Source: Candidatus Deferrimicrobiaceae bacterium
GTDB taxonomy: Bacteria; Desulfobacterota; Deferrimicrobia; Deferrimicrobiales; Deferrimicrobiaceae
DNA: 64,000 bases
Direction of reading: 5' to 3'
NCBI GenBank assembly: GCA_036504035.1
Contig: DASXVV010000013.1
Location: 232,362 to 296,361 of the forward strand
The translations under genes and the position numbers were made by a program. Of this stretch, positions 36,208 through 45,900 are shown piece by piece (within the stretch, counting starts at the first letter, position 1; each line of letters starts with the position of its first letter). The notes under the pieces are model-generated. The model ran no database searches. It saw only the letters and a list, made by a program, of their open reading frames with translations, and had not been told where the DNA came from.

Positions 36208-37743
36208 ATGTTCCGTACGATTCGTGCGTTTGCACTGGCCTTCGCGATCCTCGCGCTGACGACCGCCGCCTGCCTCGCGGAATTTTCCGTTCCTGTCAAT
36301 TCGACCGGCGGCGTCTTCGACCAACCCTCCAGCGTGGCGAACGGAACCACGGTCCATGTGGCCTTCATCGGGCCTTCGGGAACACCCGGCGCCTTCAGCC
36401 TTTACTACGCCTCGATCAACGGGGCGAGCGATTTCACGAGCAACCTGTTGACCCGCACGACCGCTGGGTTCGTCGTGACCCCCTCCGTCGCGATCCTCGA
36501 CAACGGCTATACCGACGTGCGTCATCCGAAGATCGCGCTCCTGAGCGCCGATCGGGTCGTCATCCTGTTTCAGGCGAAGAGCGTCTCGCCTCCGGGCGAC
36601 GTCCGACTGTTCATCGCCCAACTGACGCTGTCCAATAACGCCATTGTTTCCACGACCGTCCGCGAAGCCCAGGGAATCCCGGCAGGTGACGTCCAGGACA
36701 TCTCTTTCGGAATCGTTGCTGCCGACAACACGGCCCGGGCCGCATTCTCCCAACGTGCATCCGGTGCTGCCGGCGGCCTCTTCGACGTCTGGTACGCTCG
36801 CATCTCCCTCGACAACGATGCCGTCGTCCGCCCGCCGCTTCAGCTTTCGACCTTCACCGACAGCAACGGGGCGCAACCGATCCCGAACCTGAAGCTCGAC
36901 TCGCAGAACCGTTCCCATATCGTCTGGGCCGCCGGAGGTCCGACGCTCGACAATTCCAGTTCGATCTACTACGCGATGGTCAAGGAATTCGTCGACCCTT
37001 CCCGCGGCAACCCCGACAACGCCGCGATCGGCGCCACGGGCGTCATCGATCGAATTGGCCACTGGGCGCATCCCCAGATGCTCGTGTCCCCCAATCCGAC
37101 CACCCAGGTCTATTACGTCGTGGCAGTCGATGAGTCCGTCGCGGGGAGGGCAGGCAACCTGGCCTGGGTCACGCTCAACCCCGACGCCGCCCCTCAGGAC
37201 AACAACGCGGTCCTGCTCGGCACGAACAACCTTTTCCTGCTGACCCCCCCCGGCGAAGCGATTCTGTCGTCGTCCTTCGATCTTTATCGGCCTGAAGCCC
37301 ACCTCGACCTCGGGAATCGCATCCACTTCACCGGGTACGGCGACCCGCATTCCGCACCGATTTACATGGCCGTCGGTACGACGACGTCTTACCCCTACTT
37401 CAGTTTCCTGACACCCCCCACTTCGATCGGCCACGGTTCCAATGCCGCGTCTTATGCGCTCGATAACGACTACTCCAAGGCCGCGTTCTCGTTCATCGGC
37501 GGAAAAGCCGTCATCTTCTGGTCCGGAACCGACAACACCAATGCCTCCAACCGCAACCTGATGGTCACGGGCTTGCCCACGATCAACGAGTTTGTCCTGT
37601 TCAAGGAAAAGGGATGCTCGACGGCCCCCGGAGGGCAGGCTACTCTTCCGGATGCCCTGGCGGGAATCCTCATGCTGGGTGTTCCTCTTGCCGCCCTGAA
37701 ATTACGGTCGATCCTCCGGAAACGAGGCCGAGTTGCCGCTTGA
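36208..37743 (+). CDS. Secreted beta-propeller-like protein with Cys-type C-terminal sorting signal
   Basis: A 511-residue protein with a signal peptide (AFALAFAILALTTAACLAEF) and repeats that resemble sialidase/BNR propeller blades: VHVAFIGPSGTPGAFSLYYA, DSQNRSHIVWAAGG with SSIYYAMV, and GNRIHFTGYGDPHSAPIYMA. The end has three parts: KGCSTAPGG, a hydrophobic helix (LAGILMLGVPLAALKL) and a basic tail RKRGRV. This is the layout of MYXO-CTERM-like sorting signals. Lying inside the gsp operon between gspK and gspN, it is probably T2SS cargo that ends on the cell surface. No enzymatic motif was seen; exact family not recognised. Confidence 0.75.
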   Translation: MFRTIRAFALAFAILALTTAACLAEFSVPVNSTGGVFDQPSSVANGTTVHVAFIGPSGTPGAFSLYYASINGASDFTSNLLTRTTAGFVVTPSVAILDNGYTDVRHPKIALLSADRVVILFQAKSVSPPGDVRLFIAQLTLSNNAIVSTTVREAQGIPAGDVQDISFGIVAADNTARAAFSQRASGAAGGLFDVWYARISLDNDAVVRPPLQLSTFTDSNGAQPIPNLKLDSQNRSHIVWAAGGPTLDNSSSIYYAMVKEFVDPSRGNPDNAAIGATGVIDRIGHWAHPQMLVSPNPTTQVYYVVAVDESVAGRAGNLAWVTLNPDAAPQDNNAVLLGTNNLFLLTPPGEAILSSSFDLYRPEAHLDLGNRIHFTGYGDPHSAPIYMAVGTTTSYPYFSFLTPPTSIGHGSNAASYALDNDYSKAAFSFIGGKAVIFWSGTDNTNASNRNLMVTGLPTINEFVLFKEKGCSTAPGGQATLPDALAGILMLGVPLAALKLRSILRKRGRVAA

Positions 37744-38584
37744 ACGCCTGATCCAGAGCCGGTGGGCGCCCCCGCTGGCCGGGGCGTTCCTTTTTCTGGC
37801 CGTTTTCCTGGCGGTCTTCTGCCTGACGCTGCCGAAGGAGGCGATTCTCGGCCTGGTTTCCCAGCGGCTCGCCAAAAAGGCGATTCGCCTCGAGGCGCAG
37901 GACGCGCGGCTCCTGTTCCCGATCGGCGTCGAATTCGACAACGCGACGTTCATGATCCCGACCATGCCCGACGGGTTCTCCCTGTCCAACGCCTACATCA
38001 AGGTCGACCTTCTTTGGCTGTTCCGCGGCCTCCCCATCCATCTCCGCGCCTCGCGGGGAAACGGGTTTCTCGATGCCCGGATTTCCGGCCCATCGTTGGG
38101 CAGGGGCCGTCTGAGTGCCGCCAACCTGGCCTCCGACGAACTGCCCGGAATCCTGCCCGGAAACGGTCTCGGCCTTAATATCGAGCGTTCCGAATTTTCT
38201 TGGAGCACGCCTTCGCCAGGTCATGCCTCCGGAAGCGGACAGTCGCAATTCTCCAGCATCAAATTCCCGATCCCAGCCCCGGATTCACCGGTCCGTGAAG
38301 CGCTGATCCGCAACGCCCGGATGGAATACACATTGCTGGGGAACGCCATCCACGTCTCTTCCCTTCGGGGCGAATACGAGGGGTCTCCGGTCGAAGGCTC
38401 CGGGGAGATCACCAATATCGGATCCCCTGCACGTTCCGCCATCACGTTTCTCCTTATGGTCCGTAATCCCTACGAGGGAAAGGTCGCCTCGATATTCAAC
38501 CTCGTGTCCAAAAACGCCAAGAATGTTAATCTAAGAATCTATGGCCCGCTGCTCTCGCCCGCCGGCGAATTCCGGTTTTTCTAG
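37733..38584 (+). CDS. gspN: T2SS protein GspN
   Basis: A 283-residue protein with an N-terminal membrane anchor (PPLAGAFLFLAVFLAVFCLTL) and a periplasmic part with LFPIGVEFDNATFMIPTMP and AYIKVDLLWLFRGLP, similar to the GspN proteins of Geobacter-type T2SS. It is an accessory platform protein of uncertain role. The start is TTG 37733, preceded by GAGG and overlapping the upstream gene by 11 bases. Confidence 0.8.
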   Translation: MPLERLIQSRWAPPLAGAFLFLAVFLAVFCLTLPKEAILGLVSQRLAKKAIRLEAQDARLLFPIGVEFDNATFMIPTMPDGFSLSNAYIKVDLLWLFRGLPIHLRASRGNGFLDARISGPSLGRGRLSAANLASDELPGILPGNGLGLNIERSEFSWSTPSPGHASGSGQSQFSSIKFPIPAPDSPVREALIRNARMEYTLLGNAIHVSSLRGEYEGSPVEGSGEITNIGSPARSAITFLLMVRNPYEGKVASIFNLVSKNAKNVNLRIYGPLLSPAGEFRFF

Positions 38585-38593
38585 AGCTGCATC

Positions 38594-39955
38594 TTGAAGC
38601 GAATCGGCATATCCATCTCCCGCGACCGCCTGGCCGCATTCGGCTGGGAGAAGACGCTCTTCGCGGGGAAACCGCTCTGCACCTGCGAAGTCGCCTGCTC
38701 CGAACCCTATGGCACGCTCGACGACATCCACGGGCTTTCGAAGCGGATCCGCGAGTTCCTCGGGACCCCATCCCTCCCCCCGGCCGTGCTGTCGCTGCCG
38801 CCGTCCGAGTTTCACGTCCGCATGCTCGACCTGCCTGTCCCCGACCTCAAGAGCGCCCGCATCATCCACGGTGCCGAGATCGAAGGCAGCCTTCCGTTCG
38901 AGGGTGAGGAGATCGTCTCGGACCTGCTTTCGTCCGCTTCTCCTGAAGCCCAGGGCGGTCGCTACATTGCATTTGTCGTTCGTCGCTCCACGGTCACCCG
39001 GTTCGTCGACCTGTTCTCCGAGGCCGGGTTCCGGATCGAATCCGTCGTGACCGACCCGGTATCCCTTCTGTGTGCCGCCTCCGTCGCACAGCCCGATCCC
39101 GTCTTCAACCTTGTCTCACTCGAAACGGAAGTGATCTGCCTGTCCGCCGACGACGGGATGATTCGCCATACTCGTCTCTATCCTGCCTCGATCGTCGATA
39201 CGCCCGATCTGCTCGAAACCGAGGTGCGGTCCTTTCTGGGCTCGGAGGAACAGCGTCTCCTGATCGCAGGTCCGCTGCCGGCCGGCCTCGCAGGCGCATC
39301 GGCGTCCAGGATCATCCCGCCGGGCGAATTCACGAACCCTTCCGTCACCGCATGGGGAGCGGCGCTTTTTCCCTTTGCCGACAAGATCATGCACGGCTTT
39401 TCCCTGCACAATCCCTCCGGCATCGAAGAGAGCGCCGATCGGCTTGGCAAGCGACTCCGGATCGCGATTATCGCCTCCGCCATCGCCGTCCTGTCCGGGC
39501 TCGTGGCGCTGGAAACGGCCCGCTGGGCCGCGGCCCGGCAAGTGGCTGCCGTCCGACAGCAGCTTCGGGCGGAATTCAGCGCTGCAGTTCCAACCGCCAA
39601 GGTCGTCGTCCGGGAAACCGCACAGATTCGGGAGAAAATCGCCGCCCTGCAACGGGAACGCAATGAACTTGGTCTCGATCTTCCGCGCATCACGCCCCTC
39701 CTGGGCCGGATCTCTGCCGCGCTGCCCGCCAACAAGTCGCTTTCGGTCAAGGAAATCTCGGTCGATGGCGCTCGGGTCCGTGTGGCCGGCGAAGCTGCCG
39801 GCAGCAACGTCGTCGAAGTCTACCGGACCGCGATTTCTTCCGCGTTCGGCAAATCCTACGATGTCACCGTCCAGGAATCCCGCGGCAGCGCCAAAGGCGA
39901 CACCGTCACGTTCGCGATCCTGATCGAGCAAAGGAAGCCCGGCCGTGCCTCTTAA
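38594..39955 (+). CDS. gspL: T2SS GspL / PilM-like platform protein
   Basis: The 453-residue protein has a PilM/FtsA-like cytoplasmic domain (residues 1-270; GAEIEGSLPFEGEEIVSDLL, VVRRSTVTRFVDLFSEAGF), one membrane helix near 295-315 (IAIIASAIAVLSGLVALETA), then a periplasmic coiled coil and a ferredoxin-like end. It couples GspE to the platform. The start is TTG 38594, with weak ribosome binding. The C-terminal 10 bases overlap gspM. Confidence 0.85.
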   Translation: MKRIGISISRDRLAAFGWEKTLFAGKPLCTCEVACSEPYGTLDDIHGLSKRIREFLGTPSLPPAVLSLPPSEFHVRMLDLPVPDLKSARIIHGAEIEGSLPFEGEEIVSDLLSSASPEAQGGRYIAFVVRRSTVTRFVDLFSEAGFRIESVVTDPVSLLCAASVAQPDPVFNLVSLETEVICLSADDGMIRHTRLYPASIVDTPDLLETEVRSFLGSEEQRLLIAGPLPAGLAGASASRIIPPGEFTNPSVTAWGAALFPFADKIMHGFSLHNPSGIEESADRLGKRLRIAIIASAIAVLSGLVALETARWAAARQVAAVRQQLRAEFSAAVPTAKVVVRETAQIREKIAALQRERNELGLDLPRITPLLGRISAALPANKSLSVKEISVDGARVRVAGEAAGSNVVEVYRTAISSAFGKSYDVTVQESRGSAKGDTVTFAILIEQRKPGRAS

Positions 39956-40466
39956 CCGAGAGCAGCAGATCCTGGCGGCGGGCGGAGTGGCCGCGGCGCT
40001 GATTTTCCTCGTCTCGTTCCTCGTCATCCCCGATGTCGGCAAGATCCGGGTTCAGGGGCGGGTCCGAGTCCAGGCCGAAAAAGACCTGGCCGAGCTGCGT
40101 GCCGCCATTCCCGAGCTCCGGCGTCTGGAAGCCGGTGTCCGGATCAGGGAAGACCAGGTCAGGGCCGGCCGCGCCGCACAGGATTCCCCGTTGTCGCGCC
40201 TCACCGCTCGCCTTCAGGAAACCGGCCTGCCCCAATCGGCTTTCAGCATCAAATCGACCGGCGTCAAGGATGGGGAATATTTCAAGGAAGAATCGTTCGA
40301 CATCAAGATCGAAAACCGCAGCTACCTCGAGCTGGTCCGCCTCCTCGAGAAGATCGAGGAAGGTTCGCTGCCTGTCGTCGTGCGCTCGGCCAATTACAAG
40401 AGCCGCTACGAAAGCAGCAGCGCGATCGATGCCAATCTCCGGGTCGGATATCTTCTCCCGCGTTAA
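39945..40466 (+). CDS. gspM: T2SS platform protein GspM / PilO-like
   Basis: A 173-residue protein with an N-terminal helix (ILAAGGVAAALIFLVSFLVI), a coiled segment (AEKDLAELRAAIPELRRLEA) and a small alpha-beta domain (EESFDIKIENRSYLELVRLL), the layout of GspM. It pairs with GspL in the inner membrane. GTG start 39945 overlaps gspL. The end overlaps the start of the next lipoprotein gene by 38 bases. Confidence 0.85.
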   Translation: MPLNREQQILAAGGVAAALIFLVSFLVIPDVGKIRVQGRVRVQAEKDLAELRAAIPELRRLEAGVRIREDQVRAGRAAQDSPLSRLTARLQETGLPQSAFSIKSTGVKDGEYFKEESFDIKIENRSYLELVRLLEKIEEGSLPVVVRSANYKSRYESSSAIDANLRVGYLLPR

Positions 40467-41088
40467 ACGCGCAGCATCCGGGCTCCTAGTGCTGCTGTTG
40501 CTTGCATTTTCGGTTTCCGGTTGCCCGGGAGACGCGACGCTCCTGAAACTGCCCCCGTCACTCGAACGCCAGCTCACCGACCGCGGCGATCCGATACTCA
40601 AGAACGCCCTGTTGGCCAATTCTCCCCTTCCCTTTGCGGTTATCGTCCGGTTCCGGACCCCGGTCTTTCCGGAGCAGGCCGAGATGCTGTCCGACGCCGG
40701 GATTCCCCCGGTCGAGACCGTCGGCAAGACCGCGCTGATCGTGGCGACCGCCCGGGAGATATCGAGTCTCATTGAATCACCCGCCGTCGAGAAGATCCGC
40801 TACCTGGGGAGTCAGGCGTCGCTGGCACGCCTCCATCCGACGCTCGAGATCGGATTGATCCGAATATTCGAGGAGGGGCGCGAGAAGGATCCGATCGATC
40901 TGCTGATTCGCTTTCGCTCCCCGCCCGATGCTCGTGAAGAACGACTTTTGACCGCCGCCCGGTTCGCCATCGTCACCCGCGCAGGCATCATCTGGACCGT
41001 CCGCGGGGCAACGCTTGATCTGCCGGCGCTCCTGACGATCGATGAAATCATTTATTACGAAGCGGCATCCAAGACTCGGGTGATGTAA
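40429..41088 (+). CDS. Lipoprotein with two propeptide (I9)-like domains
   Basis: A 219-residue protein with a signal peptide ending in a lipobox VSGC at Cys32. Two similar domains follow, about residues 66-126 (PFAVIVRFRTPVFPEQAEML to VEKIRYL) and 154-212 (PIDLLIRFRSPPDAREERLL to IDEIIYYEAA). Both start with the pattern P-x-x-[VL]-I-R-F-R-[ST]-P and end in an I-x-Y strand, resembling the inhibitor I9 / subtilisin propeptide fold. The protease encoded 17 bases downstream has a third such domain. I infer an envelope-anchored chaperone or inhibitor that acts on the protease in trans. No named family was recognised; the domain call is by eye. Confidence 0.65.
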   Translation: MPISGSDIFSRVKRAASGLLVLLLLAFSVSGCPGDATLLKLPPSLERQLTDRGDPILKNALLANSPLPFAVIVRFRTPVFPEQAEMLSDAGIPPVETVGKTALIVATAREISSLIESPAVEKIRYLGSQASLARLHPTLEIGLIRIFEEGREKDPIDLLIRFRSPPDAREERLLTAARFAIVTRAGIIWTVRGATLDLPALLTIDEIIYYEAASKTRVM

Positions 41089-41105
41089 AACTGAAGGGCA
41101 TCGGT

Positions 41106-43619
41106 ATGCGAATCCGGATCCAAGCGATATTCGAAAGATCTCTTTTATTGGGCGGGATCGCCCTGATCGGCCTTGCATCGCTCTCCGGCGTCACGGTCGA
41201 CCCGTTCCGGGGCAAGATCCACCCCGTCCTGATGCAGGCGATCGAAGACACCTCGAAGGGAATTCCCGGTGTGCAGGGGATTCTTTCGTTGTTCACAGGC
41301 CCCCCCACCCGCACCCTGTTGATCCGCACGACCGGCGATCCTTCCTTGTCAAAGAAAATGGCCGATCTCGGAGCCGAAACGGTCGAGGTCACGCAAGGAT
41401 TTATAGTCGGCCGGATGCCGGTAGAAGTCGTCCGCTATATCTCGAACTGGCCTTCCGTGACCTACATGGAACCGTCCAGGCAGCTTCGGAAGATGCTCGA
41501 CCTCAGTCGTCCCGCCGTTCTGGCCGACGTCGTCCAGAGCGGGACCGGGGCTGGCCTGCAGGGAGTCCCCTACACCGGCATCGGGTCCTTGGTCGGGATC
41601 GTCGATACGGGCCTCTCGGCATCGCATCGCGACTTCTATGACAATGGCAGTCTGTCGTCGCCCCGGGTCACCTGGTTCGGCTTTGCGGGAGCCTCCGCCG
41701 CCGGCATCGATTCGGGGGGGCACGGGACGCACGTTTCAGGAATCGCGGCTGGCAACGGCTTTTCCTCGCGCGGGACTTACACCGGCATGGCGCCCGGCGC
41801 CCGGATGCTCTTCTACCAGACAAGCTTCTTCGATACCGATATCCTCGCCGGTCTCGACAAGATATTTACGACCGCGGGTAATGCTCCGGTTTCGGTCAAT
41901 TTGAGTCTCGGTGGGGCGACAGGTCCGCACGACGGGACCAGCCTGTTCGAATCCGCCGTCAATAATTTCGCGACAGGTATTGCCGGAAGCAAGCGTATCC
42001 TTGCTGTCGCCGCCGGGAATGAAGGGGACCTGAAGGAACATTTCCACGGCGTGGTTACGACGCTCGGCGGGTCAACGACCTTTTCCGTGATGGTCCCGGT
42101 GCCCAGTACAGGTTCCCCCGGGCCGGAACCAATCGACCTTTGGGCAGCGGGGACAAACCTTCCGGGGCGGCAGAATGAATACGACGAATATACGGTTTCC
42201 GTTACCGGTCCCGGGTTCACGCTGACGACTCTCTCCGGTCAAACCGCCATTTCGGCAGGATTCCTGGCCGTTTCGAACCGCGTCGACACGTCCGTGCCCA
42301 ACGGCGCCACCCACATCACGATCACGCCGACGAACGCCCTCGTGCTTGGCACCTTGTCCATCACCTTGACGCGAACCCGCGCCGGGGGAAACGGCGTGAT
42401 CGACGGCTATATCGATATCGATCCCAACCAGGCTTCCGCCTTCAGCGCGGGATTTTCTCCAGCTACGACCGAAGGGAAGATCATCGAGCCCGCCAACGGG
42501 GACAACGTAGTCTCCGTTGCGGCATGGGTCACCAGGAATACCCCGGACAACTGGGGTGCGGTCGGATCCATCGCCGCTTTCAGCAGCAGCGGGCCCACCC
42601 GCGACGGCCGCCAGAAGCCGGATATCGCAGCCCCGGGCGCCAACATCTATTCCGCACGGTCCCGCGATGCCAATTTCCTTCCGTCCGAAATCGTGACGTC
42701 CAACGACAACTACGCCATCATGTCGGGCACCAGCATGGCGACGCCGCACGTCACAGGGATCGCCGCCCTGATCTGGCAGTCGAACGCGTCCCTGACCGGC
42801 GCCCAGATGCGCGAGCGGATCCGTCGTGAATCCGACGGCGTCGGAACCGTCCCGAACACGGCCTGGGGGTACGGCAAAGTGAACGCCCTGAAGGCGATCA
42901 CCGCCACCGTCGCGGCCATTTCCGCTCCTTCATCCGTTCCGACGCTGTCATCGGTCACGGTCGACGGCTCGAACAGTTCGGCGGCCTTCTTCGGTAATGC
43001 GCTCGCATACAATTGGTCGCTGCTCTCCAAACCCGCCGGCTCCGGAGCCACGCTCGGCGGGTCCGGCGTGTCGGCCGCGTTTACCCCCGACATCCCGGGC
43101 GATTACCGCGTGTCGCTGACGGCAGCGCAAGCCGTGCCCGCGGGTACCGCCCCCGCGACGATAACGGCGACCATCCACGCCAACCGGCTTCCAACGCCCC
43201 CGGCGATCTCCGGCCCGGCCTCGTCCGACAACGCCACCCCGGTTCCCTTTTCGGCCGTTTCGTCCGATCCGGACGGCCTCCCGCTCACATGGAACTGGAT
43301 GCTCGTTTCGAAACCTTCCGGTAGCGTGGCCTCGATCGTCGGTTCCGGAGCCAATGCGAACCTGATCCCCGACTTGCCGGGGACTTACGTCGTCGGCGTC
43401 CGGTCCAACGACGGGACCGACAACAGTTTCCTCGCCGTCGCCACCTATCAGCTCGTCGCCCCGGGAACGCCTCTTACGCCCCCGACGGCGTCCGGCTCCT
43501 CCCACGGCGGCTGCTCGATCGGTTCCGCCACGGCATCCGCCGAATCGCCAGATTTCTCATGGCTACTCGCCGGATCGTTGATTCTGATCCGGGTCATGAA
43601 GCGGCATCACTCTTGCTGA
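41106..43619 (+). CDS. Secreted subtilisin-family (S8) serine protease with PKD-like domains
   Basis: An 837-residue protease: signal peptide (about 1-30), propeptide (about 68-125, LLIRTTGDPSLSKKMADLGA and WPSVTYMEP), and a catalytic domain with Asp167 (VGIVDTGLSASHRDF), His206 (SGGHGTHVSGIAAG), oxyanion Asn305 (VAAGNEGD) and Ser543 (SGTSMATPHVTG). An insert of about 190 residues lies between Asn and Ser. Two PKD/REJ-like domains (about 603-695 and 697-790) follow, each with a YNWSLLSKPAGS or WNWMLVSKPSGS repeat. The end is GGCSIG, a helix (FSWLLAGSLILIRVM) and KRHH, a Cys-type sorting tail. It sits last in the gsp operon and is the best candidate cargo. Activity is inferred from intact catalytic residues. 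Confidence 0.92.
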   Translation: MRIRIQAIFERSLLLGGIALIGLASLSGVTVDPFRGKIHPVLMQAIEDTSKGIPGVQGILSLFTGPPTRTLLIRTTGDPSLSKKMADLGAETVEVTQGFIVGRMPVEVVRYISNWPSVTYMEPSRQLRKMLDLSRPAVLADVVQSGTGAGLQGVPYTGIGSLVGIVDTGLSASHRDFYDNGSLSSPRVTWFGFAGASAAGIDSGGHGTHVSGIAAGNGFSSRGTYTGMAPGARMLFYQTSFFDTDILAGLDKIFTTAGNAPVSVNLSLGGATGPHDGTSLFESAVNNFATGIAGSKRILAVAAGNEGDLKEHFHGVVTTLGGSTTFSVMVPVPSTGSPGPEPIDLWAAGTNLPGRQNEYDEYTVSVTGPGFTLTTLSGQTAISAGFLAVSNRVDTSVPNGATHITITPTNALVLGTLSITLTRTRAGGNGVIDGYIDIDPNQASAFSAGFSPATTEGKIIEPANGDNVVSVAAWVTRNTPDNWGAVGSIAAFSSSGPTRDGRQKPDIAAPGANIYSARSRDANFLPSEIVTSNDNYAIMSGTSMATPHVTGIAALIWQSNASLTGAQMRERIRRESDGVGTVPNTAWGYGKVNALKAITATVAAISAPSSVPTLSSVTVDGSNSSAAFFGNALAYNWSLLSKPAGSGATLGGSGVSAAFTPDIPGDYRVSLTAAQAVPAGTAPATITATIHANRLPTPPAISGPASSDNATPVPFSAVSSDPDGLPLTWNWMLVSKPSGSVASIVGSGANANLIPDLPGTYVVGVRSNDGTDNSFLAVATYQLVAPGTPLTPPTASGSSHGGCSIGSATASAESPDFSWLLAGSLILIRVMKRHHSC

Positions 43620-43652
43620 TTCCCCTCCAAATCCTGTTTCGCGGAGGACCAC

Positions 43653-45003
<1,351 letters not shown>

Positions 45004-45011
<8 letters not shown>

Positions 45012-45030
45012 TTTCCGGACGATCAGTCCG
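45004..45030. promoter_or_regulatory. Inverted repeat, candidate activator site
   Basis: A perfect 9-base inverted repeat, CGGACTGAT (45004-45012) and ATCAGTCCG (45022-45030), separated by nine bases. It starts within the last codons of the FHA activator gene and lies about 135-160 bases upstream of the predicted pilin transcription start, where enhancer sites for sigma-54 activators usually lie. A terminator is less likely because no T run follows. Confidence 0.5.
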
Positions 45031-45137
45031 ATTATCGGTCCATTTTCGTCCTCTCCCTGAATTCATCTCCGACTCATCATTCCTTATCCCCCCATGGGAA
45101 CAGGCTTTTCCAGACCCAGCCCCCGTACTTCCCCCCC

Positions 45138-45153
45138 CGGAACGCCTCTTGCT
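45138..45153 (+). promoter_or_regulatory. Sigma-54 promoter of the Flp pilin operon
   Basis: The sequence CGGAACGCCTCTTGCT matches the -24/-12 consensus TGGCAC-N5-TTGCW in nine of eleven fixed positions, with exact GG-N10-GC spacing. It lies 38 bases before the pilin ATG; transcription should start near 45164. Confidence 0.75.
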
Positions 45154-45191
45154 CCTTTCGGTGCTATCCAATCCGAAGGGAGTCACAGCAA

Positions 45192-45440
45192 ATGTCCACA
45201 AAAAGCCGACTTCAAAATCGCAATGGTCAGGGGCTGACCGAGTACATCATCATCGTTGCACTCGTGGCGATCGCCGCCATCGGAATCGTCAATATCTTCG
45301 GGAACCAGCTCCGTAACCAGTTCGCCACCATCATCACCGCGATGTCCGGAAGCTCCCAGGCCAAGGTCGAATCCCTTTCCTCCGAAGCGCAAAAAGAATC
45401 CAACAAGAAATCACTTTCCGACTATGCGGGCTCCAAATAA
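45192..45440 (+). CDS. flp: Flp-type (type IVb) pilin
   Basis: An 82-residue prepilin. The cut site and helix are GQGLTEYIIIVALVAIAAIG, with Glu at +5 and the following Tyr that is typical of Flp pilins. The C-terminal half is short and polar (KVESLSSEAQKESNKKS). Ribosome binding site AAGGGAG lies nine bases before the ATG. It is the main pilus subunit of the Tad machine encoded downstream and is the first gene behind the sigma-54 promoter. Confidence 0.93.
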   Translation: MSTKSRLQNRNGQGLTEYIIIVALVAIAAIGIVNIFGNQLRNQFATIITAMSGSSQAKVESLSSEAQKESNKKSLSDYAGSK

Positions 45441-45900
45441 CCAGGGGGGTGCAATCGTGGAGTTCCTGATTGCCGGTCCTGTTTTCCTGATCCTGGTGTT
45501 TACGATCGTTCAGCTTGCTTTCCTGTTGTCGGGAAAGGGCGCGGTCGACACCGCAGCGCATTTCGCCGCCAGGAAGTTCGCCGTGTCGGCCCGCAATGAT
45601 TTTCGAAAGGCCAAGGCGGCTGCGCTCGCCGAAGCGTCCACGCTTTGTCGAAATCGCATCGGGGGAACATACACCAACCTTACGATGACGACGCTGGATT
45701 TTTATAATTCGGCCGGTAAACGGGGCGAGGGGCCGGTATTTGCCGGCGATGCTTACCAGGTCACCCTTTCCCATTGGGTAGAGCTGGTCGTCCCTTGGGC
45801 AAATCGCATCCTTTTCGGAATCGTGCCTGGCAAGAAAGTGCGCCTCGGTGATCGATATTTTCTCATTCTCGATTCTTCCCGCATGGTCACAGTCGAATGA
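45424..45900 (+). CDS. TadE-like pseudopilin
   Basis: A 158-residue protein with the pattern NQGGAIVEFLIAGPVFLILV near the N-terminus, Glu after the cut site and one hydrophobic helix, as in TadE minor pilins. The rest is a polar domain without clear motifs. It overlaps the end of flp by 17 bases. Likely a minor pilin cut by the same prepilin peptidase. Confidence 0.8.
   Translation: MRAPNNQGGAIVEFLIAGPVFLILVFTIVQLAFLLSGKGAVDTAAHFAARKFAVSARNDFRKAKAAALAEASTLCRNRIGGTYTNLTMTTLDFYNSAGKRGEGPVFAGDAYQVTLSHWVELVVPWANRILFGIVPGKKVRLGDRYFLILDSSRMVTVE

Noticed and set aside
36091..37434. Minus-strand open frame of 447 codons
   Set aside because: Shadow of the propeller-like protein gene on the other strand, with no recognisable motif.
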